From positions 19,423 to 83,422 of the forward strand of contig NZ_FWFG01000092.1 in NCBI RefSeq assembly GCF_900163655.1: a DNA stretch of 64,000 nucleotides. The letters run 5' to 3'. Below the pieces are notes generated by a model that saw nothing but the letters and a program-made list of their open reading frames with translations, did not search any database and was not told where the DNA came from. The DNA comes from Brachybacterium nesterenkovii. Lineage in GTDB: Bacteria > Actinomycetota > Actinomycetes > Actinomycetales > Dermabacteraceae. Positions within the stretch are counted from its first letter, which is position 1. Every line of letters starts with the position of its first letter. Made by a program: the position numbers and the translations under genes. Below, one piece after another: positions 41,080-49,808 of this stretch.

Positions 41080-41159
41080 ACTGCCCGCGGAGGGTCGTGA
41101 ACCTGCACGGGCGGGGCACCCGGGGAGGCAAGGATCTGCCGACGCCGGCCCGCGCGACC

Positions 41160-42185
41160 TCAGACCCGCACGGGCGGGGGCACCGGGGCGTCGGCCGACC
41201 GCATGACGGGGAAGAACGGGCCGCGGTCGCCACCGAGGACCGTGACCGTCTCGACGGAGGAATCGCGCCGGGTGTACCCCGTGATGTTCACCAGCACCAG
41301 GAAGGCGAGCATCGCCCCGAACCAGATCGTCGTCTCAGCGCCCATGCCGAGCAGCCCGACGACACCCGCCGTCAGGAGCACCGCCGTCCGCAGGACGATG
41401 GAGGCTTCGATCCCGCCGGTGCGCCAGGCGAGGACACCGCTGGCGAGGGCGATGAAGACCGCGGTGAAGGCGGTGTCGAGCGAGTGCATGGCACCGATCA
41501 GGGACAAGGGCAGCGTCGCCAGGATCGGGACGGCCGGGCCCCGCACCCACGTGCCCACGCCCTGCATCACGGCGCCTCGCAGCACGAGCTCCTCCCCCGC
41601 GGCCTGCAGCGGCGCGACGAGCAGGAGCACGAGCACCACACCGATCGTGCGCCCGGACTCCGGCAGAGCGGGTCGCCCGCCGTGGAGCAGAGTCTGCATG
41701 GCGGTGGCGAGGGCGACGGCGACGACGGCGAGCGCCAGCATGCGGCCCATCTGCGCGGTTCGGAAGCGGTCGGCGACCGACCACAGCAGCGACGTCGGCC
41801 TCCACCCGCCCAGCCGCACGCCGAGCAGCCCGGCGGGGAGCAGCAGGGCACCGAGGGCGCTGCGGACGAAGACGTCGAGCGGGCTCGTCGGGTCGTCGAG
41901 CGCCTGGCCGATGGAGCGGTCCGCCCCCAGCGCCGTGAGCACGAGGACCATGCCGACCATCAGCAGGGAGGCGAGGATCAGCCAGATGGCCGTGATCGCG
42001 AAGGCTGTGGTCAGCGGCCGCCACCACCGGGCCCACTCCGGGCGGAGAGTCGCCAGGCGGTGGTACGGCGTGGACTGCACGGGCATGGGCTGCGCGGGCT
42101 CCGCCGCGTCGTCCGCAACCCCCACAGCCCTCACCTGGGCTGGGCCGTCGCCGTCGGTCATGTCAGGGGTCGCGTCATCGCTCAT
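41160..42185 (-). CDS. CPBP-family intramembrane glutamic protease
   Basis: A 341-aa membrane protein with about eight helices. The CPBP/Abi signature is APLQAAGEELVLRGAVMQG (EExxxR near residue 215), and the later SLIGAMHSLD carries the conserved His. CPBP members are predicted or shown CAAX-type intramembrane peptidases, often linked to bacteriocin immunity or envelope maturation. ATG 42185 has GGAGG five bases before it. A -10-like TACAGT stands 10 nt before the ATG. The gene is monocistronic. Client protein unknown. Confidence 0.85.
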   Translation of the reverse strand: MSDDATPDMTDGDGPAQVRAVGVADDAAEPAQPMPVQSTPYHRLATLRPEWARWWRPLTTAFAITAIWLILASLLMVGMVLVLTALGADRSIGQALDDPTSPLDVFVRSALGALLLPAGLLGVRLGGWRPTSLLWSVADRFRTAQMGRMLALAVVAVALATAMQTLLHGGRPALPESGRTIGVVLVLLLVAPLQAAGEELVLRGAVMQGVGTWVRGPAVPILATLPLSLIGAMHSLDTAFTAVFIALASGVLAWRTGGIEASIVLRTAVLLTAGVVGLLGMGAETTIWFGAMLAFLVLVNITGYTRRDSSVETVTVLGGDRGPFFPVMRSADAPVPPPVRV

Positions 42186-42270
42186 GATGCCCTCCACTGT
42201 AAGAGCCGAGGCCGACGTCCGGGGCGCAGCGGACCGGACCACGGGGCATCCCAGGGGCCGTTCCGCTCCG

Positions 42271-42828
42271 TCAGCGCCGCGGCTGCACCTCGACGCTCCA
42301 GCCGCGGGACTCGAGGGCCTCGCGCACGCGGGCCACGGAGACGTCGAGCTCGGCCCGCTGGAGGTCGGCGTCGCGCTCGTCGCGCAGGCTGAGGATGCCG
42401 TCGCCCACGGAGTCCGGCTCGAGGACGATCCGGTGGACCTGGCTGCGGGCCCAGCGGCGCGTCTCCCCGTCATCGTGCACATAGATGCCGTGCTCGTCCA
42501 CCGAGATGGTCGTGAGCGAGCCCAGGATGCTCGAGGCGACGAGGGCGCCTGCCCCGGCGCACGCGAGAGCCACGAGCAGGTGCCCGGTGCCGCCGAACCA
42601 GCCGTCGACACGCTCGACGATCTCGATCGCGGTGCCGATCACGGGCACGTGCACGAGGAACGTCCCCGCGAGCAGGCGGGCGAACCACCCGACGGCCGCG
42701 CCGATCAGCGCTGAGACGCCGATGACGACGGCCCGGGCGGCGGGCGAGGGGGCGACGGTGATGCGGGAACGGGACTCCGCGGACGGGATCGGGAAGGCGG
42801 AGCCCGCGGGGTGCGTCGAGGAGGGCAT
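42271..42828 (-). CDS. YqeB-like two-helix membrane protein
   Basis: A 185-aa protein with two membrane helices (ARAVVIGVSALIGAAVGWFA at ~32-51 and LLVALACAGAGALVASSILG at ~84-103), then a soluble C-terminal region ISVDEHGIYVHDDGETRRWA through DAELDVSVARVREALESRGW. This layout is like actinobacterial YqeB proteins with a PH-like C-terminal domain. The exact function is not known. ATG 42828 is divergent from the sensor kinase gene, 113 bp away. Confidence 0.65.
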   Translation of the reverse strand: MPSSTHPAGSAFPIPSAESRSRITVAPSPAARAVVIGVSALIGAAVGWFARLLAGTFLVHVPVIGTAIEIVERVDGWFGGTGHLLVALACAGAGALVASSILGSLTTISVDEHGIYVHDDGETRRWARSQVHRIVLEPDSVGDGILSLRDERDADLQRAELDVSVARVREALESRGWSVEVQPRR

Positions 42829-42929
42829 GGCCCCGATGCTCCCGGGCCGGCGGCCTGACGCGCATCGGGCAGACGACTGATCCGACGGAATCGGCCGTAC
42901 GGCTGATCCCGCATCATCCGACCCCTTCC

Positions 42930-42935
42930 TACGAT
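42930..42935 (+). promoter_or_regulatory. -10 box of a probable leaderless promoter
   Basis: TACGAT is followed by exactly 6 nt (GGGCCG) and the GTG of the histidine kinase at 42942. Confidence 0.55.
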
Positions 42936-42941
42936 GGGCCG

Positions 42942-44360
42942 GTGCCCACTGCCACCAGCCCCGACGCGTCCGCCGTCGCGCCGCGCGCACCGCGCTGGAA
43001 GCGCTGGGGCCGGGCGGTCCTGCTGTTCGTGGGCTGCTGGGCGGCGGGCTTCCTCGTCTGGGCGGTCAGCCTGGGCCTGGTGCTGGAGACGACCCCGGTC
43101 CTCACCCGCGCGCAGACCCTCGCCGTCGGCCTGGTCGACCCGGCGCTCGGTCTGCTGCTGTCGGCAGCCGTCGGTCCGATGCGCCGGGCCGGACGCTGGA
43201 ACCTGGCGATCGCGGCGATCGGATGCGCGAGCACCTGGGCGGGCCCTGCCGTTCTCGTGGCCCTGACGCGACTGGGGCGCGAGCGCTCCCTGCCGCTGGC
43301 CGTGACCGCCGTCGCCCTGGTCACCGCTATCTCGATGGGCTGGGAGGGCGCGCTGTACGGCTTCGACGGCATGGGGCGCGGTGACATCCTCGGAATGGCG
43401 GTGCTGATGGCGGCCCTCGGCACCGCCTTCGTCCTGTGGGGCTGGGCGCAGGGCACGCGCACCGCGCTCATCGCGTCGCTGCGGGCCCAGGCCGCCTCGG
43501 CCGAAGAGGCCCGTGCCGCGCTCGTCCGTGAGCACGAGGCGCTGGCGACCCGGCGCGAGGCGGAGGTCGATGGCGCCGTGGCTCGTGAGCGCACCGCCCT
43601 GGCCCGCGACATGCACGACAGCGTGGCCCATCACCTGGCCGTGATCTCCTTGCACGCCGGGGCGCTCGCCTACCGTGAGGACATGCCGCCCGAGCAGGCG
43701 CGCGAGCTCGGCGCGACGCTGCGCGAGAGCGCGCAGCGGGCCAACATCGAGCTGGCGAGCGTGCTCGCAGCCCTGCGCGAGGGCTCCGGCATCCAGAGCA
43801 CAGCTCCGCTGCTGGGCGAGGACTGGTTCGAGGAGCTCCTGGCCCGGGAGGAGGCGCTGGGGGCGCGGGTCGAGGCGCGGCGCGAGGTCGATGTCGCGGC
43901 CCTCCCCCGAACCGTCGCGACCGCGCTCGAGCGCTCGCTCGACGAGGCCCTGCTCAACGCCCGCAAGCACAGTCCCGGCGCACCGGTGCAGGTGACGCTG
44001 CGGCACCTGCCTGCACCGGGCGGAGCTGTGGACGGGGAGGCGGACCGGGTGATGCTGACCGTGCGGAATCCGATCGGGGCCTGGGCGGACATGGCGGGCA
44101 CCGCGGTCGGAGACGCCCCCGCCGGGAGCGCTCAGGCAGTGGACGGGCAGGATGCCGCGCGCACGTCTACGCGGGGGGCTCCGGGGGCATCGCGCGAGGA
44201 GACGACCGCACCGGTGACCGGCACGGGCTTCGGGCTCATCGGCCTCGCGGAGAGGGCCAGACTGCTCGGGGGCCGGGCACGCAGCGGCACGACGACGGGC
44301 GAGGACGGACGGAGCATGTTCGAGGTGGAGGTGGAGCTGCCGTGGGAGACGCCGGCATGA
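42942..44360 (+). CDS. Sensor histidine kinase (NarL-type partner, HisKA_3)
   Basis: A 472-aa kinase. Five or six N-terminal membrane helices (residues ~22-170) form the sensor part with no long external loop. The dimerisation domain has the HisKA_3 box RDMHDSVAHHLAVI with His225. The ATPase domain has the N-box LDEALLNARKHSPG and G-box TGFGLIGLAERARLLGG. Between them lies a ~45-residue Ala/Gly/Asp-rich insert. It phosphorylates the response regulator encoded next; the stop overlaps that ATG (ATGA). The signal is unknown. Start GTG 42942 follows a -10 box by 6 nt. Confidence 0.92.
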   Translation: MPTATSPDASAVAPRAPRWKRWGRAVLLFVGCWAAGFLVWAVSLGLVLETTPVLTRAQTLAVGLVDPALGLLLSAAVGPMRRAGRWNLAIAAIGCASTWAGPAVLVALTRLGRERSLPLAVTAVALVTAISMGWEGALYGFDGMGRGDILGMAVLMAALGTAFVLWGWAQGTRTALIASLRAQAASAEEARAALVREHEALATRREAEVDGAVARERTALARDMHDSVAHHLAVISLHAGALAYREDMPPEQARELGATLRESAQRANIELASVLAALREGSGIQSTAPLLGEDWFEELLAREEALGARVEARREVDVAALPRTVATALERSLDEALLNARKHSPGAPVQVTLRHLPAPGGAVDGEADRVMLTVRNPIGAWADMAGTAVGDAPAGSAQAVDGQDAARTSTRGAPGASREETTAPVTGTGFGLIGLAERARLLGGRARSGTTTGEDGRSMFEVEVELPWETPA

Positions 44361-45229
44361 CGGGGACGACGAGCAGGCAGATCAGGGTGCTGATCGCCGA
44401 CGACGAGGCACTCATGCGCTCCGGCCTGCGCCTCCTGGTCGACGGGACCCACGGCATCGCTGTGGTCGGCGAGTGCTCCGACGGCGACGAGGCCCTCGCC
44501 CGGGCCGACGCCCTGGACCCGGACGTGATCCTCATGGACGTCCGCATGCCGCGCCTGGACGGGATCGAGGCCACGCGCCGCCTCGTCTCCGCGGGCTCGC
44601 GCGCCCGGGTGATCGTGCTGACGGCCTTCGACACCGATGGCTTCCTGCTGGAGGCCCTGCGGGCCGGCGCCGTGTCGTTCCTGCTCAAGGATTCCCCGCC
44701 GGACGCTGTCGTGGGCGCGATCCTCGACGCCGCGGCGGGGCGCCCGCGCTTCTCCCCGCAGGCGCTCCAGCGCCTCGTGCGGATCGCCGCCGCGGGCGGG
44801 GAGGGCGAAGCCTCGGGCATGCGCCGAAGCGCGAACAGCACCAGCGCTGCAGACAGCCACGGGCACGGGCACGGGCACGGGCACGGGCACGGGCACGGGC
44901 ACGATGATGGCGAGCGCCCCGGGCCCTACGGCTTCCCCGGCTCCGCATCCGCGACGTCCTCACCGGCCATCCCGACATCAGCTCCAGCCCCCTCGTCATC
45001 GGAGCAAACGGCGCCGTCCCCGACCTCCGCGCCCCTGCCCGCTGGGATCACCGAGCGCGAATGGGAGGTGGGGCGGCTCGTCGCCCAGGGATGCACGAAC
45101 ACCGAGATCGCCGGGGCCCTGTTCCTGAGCCTGGCCACCGTCAAGACGCACCTGTCGCACCTGTTCCACAAGCTCCACGTGACCAACCGGGTGCAGCTGG
45201 CGATCCGGGTGCTCGAGCACGAGCGCTGA
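44357..45229 (+). CDS. NarL/LuxR-family response regulator with His-Gly repeat linker
   Basis: A 290-aa regulator, longer than the usual ~215 aa. The receiver domain (1-120) has VLIADDEALMRSGLR, the phosphoacceptor in VILMDVRMPRLDG (Asp61), the Thr in LTAFD and the Lys in LLKDSPPD. The LuxR-type helix-turn-helix is at ~225-285 (ITEREWEVGRLVAQGCTNTE, LATVKTHLSHLFHKL). A ~100-residue linker between them carries an (HG)7H run, residues 168-182, followed by Ser/Pro/Ala-rich sequence. ATG 44357 overlaps the kinase stop. It is the partner of that kinase and controls unknown genes. The His-rich run could bind metal or simply be a slippage product. Confidence 0.9.
   Translation: MTGTTSRQIRVLIADDEALMRSGLRLLVDGTHGIAVVGECSDGDEALARADALDPDVILMDVRMPRLDGIEATRRLVSAGSRARVIVLTAFDTDGFLLEALRAGAVSFLLKDSPPDAVVGAILDAAAGRPRFSPQALQRLVRIAAAGGEGEASGMRRSANSTSAADSHGHGHGHGHGHGHGHDDGERPGPYGFPGSASATSSPAIPTSAPAPSSSEQTAPSPTSAPLPAGITEREWEVGRLVAQGCTNTEIAGALFLSLATVKTHLSHLFHKLHVTNRVQLAIRVLEHER
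44858..44902 (+). repeat. Hexanucleotide microsatellite (CACGGG)n in the response regulator
   Basis: CAC followed by seven tandem GGGCAC units (7.5 units of 6 bp). It encodes alternating His and Gly. Gain or loss of units keeps the reading frame. Confidence 0.95.
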
Positions 45230-45360
45230 GCGGGGCGGGCCGCAGCATCGGCATCGGGCACCGTCCCCGCATCAGCCGACAGCCGCCGGGCACTCCGGGG
45301 CGCGCGGCTTCCCACCGGGCGGCTGGCCCCACCTCCGTCGACGGGCCCGATTTCCGCAGG

Positions 45361-46410
45361 TCAGGCCGCCTTCCGGCGCGCCTTCCGCTCGGCGTTCTCC
45401 CGCACCTGCGCGGCATGTGCCTGCGAGGCCGCGGCCGAGAGCCCCAGGTCCTCCAGGCCGAGGGGATGCGCGAGGGCGGGCAGCGGCTTCTCGCTGGTCA
45501 CGATCCCGTCGGGGTCGACGTGCAGCAGCTCGCCGTCCTCGAGCAGATGCCAGGACTCGTCGTCGTCCATCGGCTCGCTCGCGACCACCACGGAGTGGAC
45601 GTCGCGGAGATCGTCGGATCGCGCTCGCAACGTGGCCGACGCCTGGTCGAGGGCCTCGTCGGCCACAGCACCCGCCGGGCGATCCAGCACCCACAGCTCA
45701 TTGGTGGCGGGCAGGCGCAGCGCATAGAGATGGTGGTCGCGCGCGACCAGCAGGTTCGCCGAGTACACGGGCACGTGGCGGGCGGTCCAGGCCAGCGCCG
45801 CGACAAGACCGTCGTGCAGGGCCCGGTCCCGGTCGCGCACGGCCGCGGGGTCGGTGGGAGTGGGGGTGGCAGACAGGTCGGGCGTCGGCTCAGCAGGGGC
45901 GGACGCATCGAGCGTCGGCTCGAGCGCATCGGCCGGGACGACCACGCGCCGCAGGGAGCGGTCGGCCTCGCGCCGCGCAACCTCGCCGGCGATCAGCGCG
46001 CACATCCACTCCGAGTCCGTCGTGCCCTGGACCAGGTCCGCGGTGCCGAGCTCACGCACGCGATCGCGCAGCTGATCGGTCACGTGGAGCACGCCGTTGT
46101 GGGCCATGACGATGCCGTTCATGAGGAACGGGTGCGTGTTCTCGCGCTCCGAACTGGTGCCGGAGGACAGGCGGATGTGGGCGATCATCGTGCGCGCCGT
46201 CAGCGATGTGGCCGTGTGCTCGAAGCGGTCCGAGGCGTAGGCGGCGACGGGGCGCTTGGCCACGAGGGCCGCGCCGGTCTCGTCGATCCAGCCGATACCG
46301 GTGCCGTCGGCGTTGTGGCGGGACTGCAGGCGCAGCGAGTACGGGGCGTCGAGGAGCCAGAAGCGGGCGGTCACGGGCTGGTCGGCGGAGAGAGCGAAGA
46401 GTCGGCACAT
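45361..46410 (-). CDS. Class II glutamine amidotransferase (YafJ/EgtC-like)
   Basis: A 349-aa Ntn-hydrolase. The start is placed at ATG 46410 because the catalytic Cys must be residue 2 (MCRLFALSADQP); an ATG four codons earlier would bury it. Further family motifs are RHNADGTGIGWID, IAHIRLSSGTSS and ENTHPFLMNGIVMAHNGVL, which form the ammonia-releasing site. A Pro/Thr/Asp-rich insert lies at ~180-205. A -10-like TACCAT precedes the ATG by 9 nt, so the transcript may be leaderless. Related proteins act in ergothioneine synthesis (EgtC) or are of unknown role (YafJ). No egtB or egtD is adjacent, so YafJ-like is the safer name. Confidence 0.88.
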   Translation of the reverse strand: MCRLFALSADQPVTARFWLLDAPYSLRLQSRHNADGTGIGWIDETGAALVAKRPVAAYASDRFEHTATSLTARTMIAHIRLSSGTSSERENTHPFLMNGIVMAHNGVLHVTDQLRDRVRELGTADLVQGTTDSEWMCALIAGEVARREADRSLRRVVVPADALEPTLDASAPAEPTPDLSATPTPTDPAAVRDRDRALHDGLVAALAWTARHVPVYSANLLVARDHHLYALRLPATNELWVLDRPAGAVADEALDQASATLRARSDDLRDVHSVVVASEPMDDDESWHLLEDGELLHVDPDGIVTSEKPLPALAHPLGLEDLGLSAAASQAHAAQVRENAERKARRKAA

Positions 46411-46562
46411 GTCGCAGGCCATGGTAGGCCGATCGCATCTCTGATGCAGTGGGGGGCATCTCAGGGCGGGGTATGGCGGGAGGTCCAGCTCGTTTCCGGC
46501 ACCGTTGCATACCCTGCCCCAGGGCGCACGTTGCGTCTGCCGCCGAGGAACCAGGAGTAGCC

Positions 46563-47615
46563 ATGCGCATCGCCGTCATCGGAGCCACCGGGAACGTGGG
46601 GACCGCGCTCCTCCGCCGCCTCCACGCCGCCCACGACGTCTCCTCCATCGTCGGGATCTCGCGACGGGGCCCCGACCGCACCGGGGAGCCGTACAGCGGG
46701 GTGGAGTGGCGCCACATCGACATCTCCGACCCCGCGAGCTCTCCTGCCCTCGTCGACGCACTGCGCGGGGCGGACGCCGTGGTCCACCTCGCCTGGGTCA
46801 TCCGTCCCAACCGCGATGAGGACCTGCTGGTACGTACCAACGTCGAGGGCTCACGCCGTGTCTTCGAGGCCGCTGCCGCCGCTGGCGTTCCCCACCTGGT
46901 CCACGCCTCGAGCGTCGGCGCATACGGACGGGCCGACGGCTCCGCGCCGGGGCGGTCTCCCCAGGACGAGTCGTTCCCCACGCACGGGTGCGACTCGTCT
47001 CACTACGCGCGCCAGAAAGCGCAGGTCGAACGGATCCTCGACGAGGTCAGCGCCGCGCACCCGGAGATGACCGTATCGCGCCTGCGGCCGGGGTTGATCT
47101 TCCAGGAGGAGGCAGGCCCGGAGATTCGCGACTACTTCCTGGGCGTTCTCGTCCCGCGCCCGCTGCTGCGGCTCCTGGCCACGGGTGCGCTCCCGGTCTT
47201 CCCCTGGCCCCACGGCATCGTCATGCAGGCTGTGCACGCCGACGACATCGCCGACGCGTACTGGCGCGTGGTCCGCCACCGCGCACCCGGCGCGTTCAAT
47301 GTTGCGGCCGACCCGGTGGTCGGCCCCGACGCCATCGGCTACGCCCTCGGCGCGCGCCGCTGGTTGCCAGTGCCTACCCCGATGGTCCGGGCGCTCGCGG
47401 CTCTCACGTACAGGGCGCGGCTGCAGCCCACGGACCCGGGGTGGATCGACATGGCGGTGGTGACGCCCGTCATGTCGACGGAGCGCATCCATCGCGAGAC
47501 CGGCTGGTCTCCGCGGCGGTCGTCGATCGACGCGATCCGCGCAGTCGTTGCGACGCTCGGGGGGACCGGCGGTCTGGGCAATGCGCGCCACCGCTCCCGC
47601 GGTCCGCTCGCCTGA
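46563..47615 (+). CDS. NAD-dependent epimerase/dehydratase family protein
   Basis: A 350-aa extended SDR protein. It begins MRIAVIGATGNVGTALLRRL, the GxxGxxG NAD(P)-binding motif. VEGSRRVFEAAAAAGV is followed by the catalytic region LVHASSVGAYG and the SHYARQK motif (YxxxK). AGGAG lies six bases before ATG 46563. The C-terminal half has VHADDIADAYWRVV and a substrate-binding region. It is probably a sugar-nucleotide or small-molecule oxidoreductase. No neighbour gives a pathway. Confidence 0.85.
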   Translation: MRIAVIGATGNVGTALLRRLHAAHDVSSIVGISRRGPDRTGEPYSGVEWRHIDISDPASSPALVDALRGADAVVHLAWVIRPNRDEDLLVRTNVEGSRRVFEAAAAAGVPHLVHASSVGAYGRADGSAPGRSPQDESFPTHGCDSSHYARQKAQVERILDEVSAAHPEMTVSRLRPGLIFQEEAGPEIRDYFLGVLVPRPLLRLLATGALPVFPWPHGIVMQAVHADDIADAYWRVVRHRAPGAFNVAADPVVGPDAIGYALGARRWLPVPTPMVRALAALTYRARLQPTDPGWIDMAVVTPVMSTERIHRETGWSPRRSSIDAIRAVVATLGGTGGLGNARHRSRGPLA

Positions 47616-47627
47616 GGGGAAGCGGTA

Positions 47628-48650
47628 TCAGAGCTCCGAGGGCTCGCCGCCGTGGTCTGCCTCGATCTCGACGTCGCCCGCGCCGTCACGCACTGCCAGC
47701 TGGATGACCTGGAACGAGGCGCCCTCGGTGTCGGCCACGGTCGCGAGGCGCCCGAAGGGGCTGTCCATCGGCCCGTCGAGCACCGATCCGCCCAGCTCGC
47801 GCACCCGCTCGAGCGTCGCGTCGACGTCCTCGACGGCGATGTACATGCGCCAGTAGCCGCCCTCTCCGCGGGACAGGTACGACGAGGCGTCGCACAGGCC
47901 GGCCGCGGCGTCGGCGCCTGCGCGATCGGTCGCGTACCAGAAGCCGGCATCGCCGGAGCCGGGCATCACCGCGATCTCCCATCCGAAGGCGTCGCGGTAG
48001 AACTGCTCGGCCACGAGGGTGTCGCCGCTCATGCATTCGAACCAGGCGGGGGCTCCGACAGTGCCGAGGGCACCGAAGCCCCCGAGCTCGACGCCTTCCC
48101 AGATGCCGAACTCGACCTCGAGCGGGTCCGCGGCATACGCCATCCGGCCCATCCCGGGGATCGTCGTCGGCGGCACGATCAGCTCGCCGCCCGCCTCGAC
48201 GACCGCCGCGGCCATCGCGTCGACGTCCTCGGCCGCGAGGTACACGGCCCAACGGGCGGGCAGATCCTCCGGCGAGGCGGGGTCGCCGTCGTGATCCCGC
48301 GCGGGCACGATCCCGGCGATCTCCGCGTCGCCCGCGAGCACGCGGTGGTAGTGGCCGAAGCTCTCGCCCTCGTCGACGAACGTCCAGCCGAACAGCTCGC
48401 CGTAGAACCGGCGCGCGGCCTCGAGATCGTGGCTGGTCAGGTCCATCCAGGCGGGCGCGCCGGGGTAGAAGGTGGGGCGGCCGGCCGGAGCGGTCGACTC
48501 AGCGCCGACGGCCGACGGATCAGCGGCAGCGCCCATCGGCATGGCACCGGCGGCGCTGCCGGCATCGACGGTGTCGACCGAGAAGGCCACCGGGGTCGCG
48601 GGATCGGTCGGCTCGCTCGGAGAGGCGGCGCGGGCGACGGGATCGGACAT
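47628..48650 (-). CDS. Two-domain VOC (glyoxalase/bleomycin-resistance fold) protein
   Basis: A 340-aa protein with an Ala/Pro/Ser-rich N-terminal tail of ~60 residues and two tandem VOC modules. The first begins APAWMDLTSHDLEAARRFYG and the second APAWFECMSGDTLVAEQFYR; each ends with a WxVYLAAEDVDAM- or WRMYIAVEDVDAT-type strand. Such two-module proteins of the actinobacterial CFP32/antibiotic-resistance-like group bind small hydrophobic ligands. ATG 48650 has AGGAG six bases upstream. It is convergent with the epimerase-like gene (12 bp gap). Substrate unknown. Confidence 0.85.
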   Translation of the reverse strand: MSDPVARAASPSEPTDPATPVAFSVDTVDAGSAAGAMPMGAAADPSAVGAESTAPAGRPTFYPGAPAWMDLTSHDLEAARRFYGELFGWTFVDEGESFGHYHRVLAGDAEIAGIVPARDHDGDPASPEDLPARWAVYLAAEDVDAMAAAVVEAGGELIVPPTTIPGMGRMAYAADPLEVEFGIWEGVELGGFGALGTVGAPAWFECMSGDTLVAEQFYRDAFGWEIAVMPGSGDAGFWYATDRAGADAAAGLCDASSYLSRGEGGYWRMYIAVEDVDATLERVRELGGSVLDGPMDSPFGRLATVADTEGASFQVIQLAVRDGAGDVEIEADHGGEPSEL

Positions 48651-48802
48651 GGGGAGCTCCTGCGTAGGCGGTGCGGCCGGGCTGGGGCGGGCGACGGCCG
48701 TCGGGGAGGGTCACAGCCTATGGCCCGGGGCTCCGAAGAGTCGCGGCGTCAGGTCTGGTCATGCCGGGGACCGCGGCGCGGTGGAGCGAGCGGGGCCGCA
48801 TC

Positions 48803-49423
48803 TCACCCCCGCCGGAACACCAGCAGGCGCTGGGCCACGTAGCTCAGGCAGAACAGCACCAGATCCGCGATCACCTTGGCCGTGAGCAGGCCCACCCCGA
48901 CCGTGACGAGGGCGTCCACCAGCAGGATCCCGCCCAGCAGCACGCCCGCGGCGAGCGCCGCATACCCCAGGAGCGCACGCAGCAGCGGCGTGCGGGCGCC
49001 ACCGCGGAACACCACCCAGCGGTTCAGCGAGAAGTTCCCGGCGGAGCTGACCAGACGGGCCCCGGCCAGCGCCGCCCAGATCGGGGCCCCTGCCACGCTG
49101 AGCGCCCAGAACAGGGCGGTGTCCAGGGCGAACGCCGCCAGGCTCGACGCCGCGAAACCGGCGACGGGCGCGAGCACGCGCAGCGAGTCGCGGACGGGCC
49201 GGAAGTGGCTCACGGCGTTGCCGTCCTCGTACACGGTCTCGATCGGGATCGTCGTCAGGCCGATCCCGTCGCGGGCCGCGCGCACGAGCATCGTGTACTC
49301 GTACTCGTAGCGGTCGCCCGGCAGGGGCCGCGGCGCCGGTGCGGGCAGAGGCCGACACCGCCGGCCAGGAGGGTCCGACGGGTGGAGGAGCGGGTGCGGG
49401 TGCGGGGGGGTCGTGGTGTCCAT
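48803..49423 (-). pseudogene. GtrA-like membrane protein, remnant of a GT2-GtrA fusion
   Basis: The open frame encodes 206 aa. Residues ~33-82 (LPGDRYEYEYTML, IPIETVYEDGNAVSHFRPVR, DSLRV) are the conserved C-terminal end of the polyprenol-phosphate GT2 domain in GT2-GtrA fusion proteins. Residues ~86-206 are a GtrA domain with four helices (AALAGARLVSSAGNFSLNRW, VIADLVLFCLSYVAQRLLVF). The ~200-residue GT2 catalytic part that should precede is missing; instead there are ~32 residues of Pro/His/Arg-rich sequence. This indicates a 5' deletion. GtrA proteins are thought to move lipid-linked sugars across the membrane. The remnant may be non-functional. Confidence 0.7.
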
Positions 49424-49721
49424 GCCCCGAGGCTCGGGGGCGGCCTTGTGGCCGGGGGGGCCGTCCGCGCTGTGGCTCGGCTGTGCGCATCGCGGCGCCG
49501 GGGCGCCGGGGAGAGGGGCATATCCAAGCGGTGCGCCCCGGTCGATGCCGGATTTCGGGAAGATCCGCCGTCCGGCATCGTGGACAGCTCGGCCGGGACC
49601 CTGGACGTCATACGGGGACGGCTGCGACGGAAAACCGCCTGACCACGGACGAAGCGGTCACGGCGGGCCTTTCATCAGTTGCGGGACGCCCTCCCACGCA
49701 ATACTTTCCATAGGAGGCGCG
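49424..49721. other. Intergenic region with no recognised gene
   Basis: About 300 bp between the truncated GtrA gene and the leader ORF. I see no gene that can be supported and no strong palindrome. The sequence at ~49690-49710 is locally AT-richer and may hold the promoter for the downstream leader ORF. Confidence 0.5.
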
Positions 49722-49808
49722 ATGACGTGCCCACGAGGGAGCGCAGCAAGCACCTTCCTGCCGACGGGCCGCCCGCGCGACCCCTGCCGTCCCCGAGGAG
49801 ACCTATGA
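49722..49808 (+). CDS. 28-aa leader ORF coupled to the next gene
   Basis: ATG 49722 is preceded by TAGGAGG with a 4-nt spacer, one of the best ribosome-binding sites in the window. The frame runs 28 codons (MTCPRGSAASTFLPTGRPRD...) and its TGA overlaps the next ATG (ATGA at 49805-49808). The peptide is Arg/Pro-rich without a recognised domain. It may be a translational leader that couples or attenuates expression of the gene behind it, or the remnant of an upstream gene. Confidence 0.45.
   Translation: MTCPRGSAASTFLPTGRPRDPCRPRGDL

Larger units (their letters stand above)
40757..41159. other. Repeat-rich intergenic region between convergent genes
   Basis: No gene is supported here. The region contains GC-rich short repeats (two 18-bp copies at 40942-40959 and 40960-40977, plus degenerate ccgggtgg-type units at ~40820 and ~40987), a 26-bp palindrome at 41021-41079, and, at ~41104, an echo of the 3' coding end of the CPBP gene (cacgggcggggcacc against cacgggcgggggcacc at 41169). 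Short ORFs here consist of Gly/Arg/Ala repeats and are not convincing. Confidence 0.6.

Noticed and set aside
40798..41100. 100-codon Gly/Arg-rich ORF in the repeat region
   Set aside because: Composition reflects the DNA repeats; it has no ribosome-binding site or domain and runs through the palindrome.
45280..45325. 8-bp inverted repeat between the response regulator and amidotransferase genes
   Set aside because: The 30-nt loop and short stem give little support; a terminator is expected for convergent genes but this one is not convincing.
46411..46422. Upstream ATG (46422) as start of the class II amidotransferase
   Set aside because: It would place the catalytic Cys at residue 6. The family needs Cys at position 2, which ATG 46410 gives.
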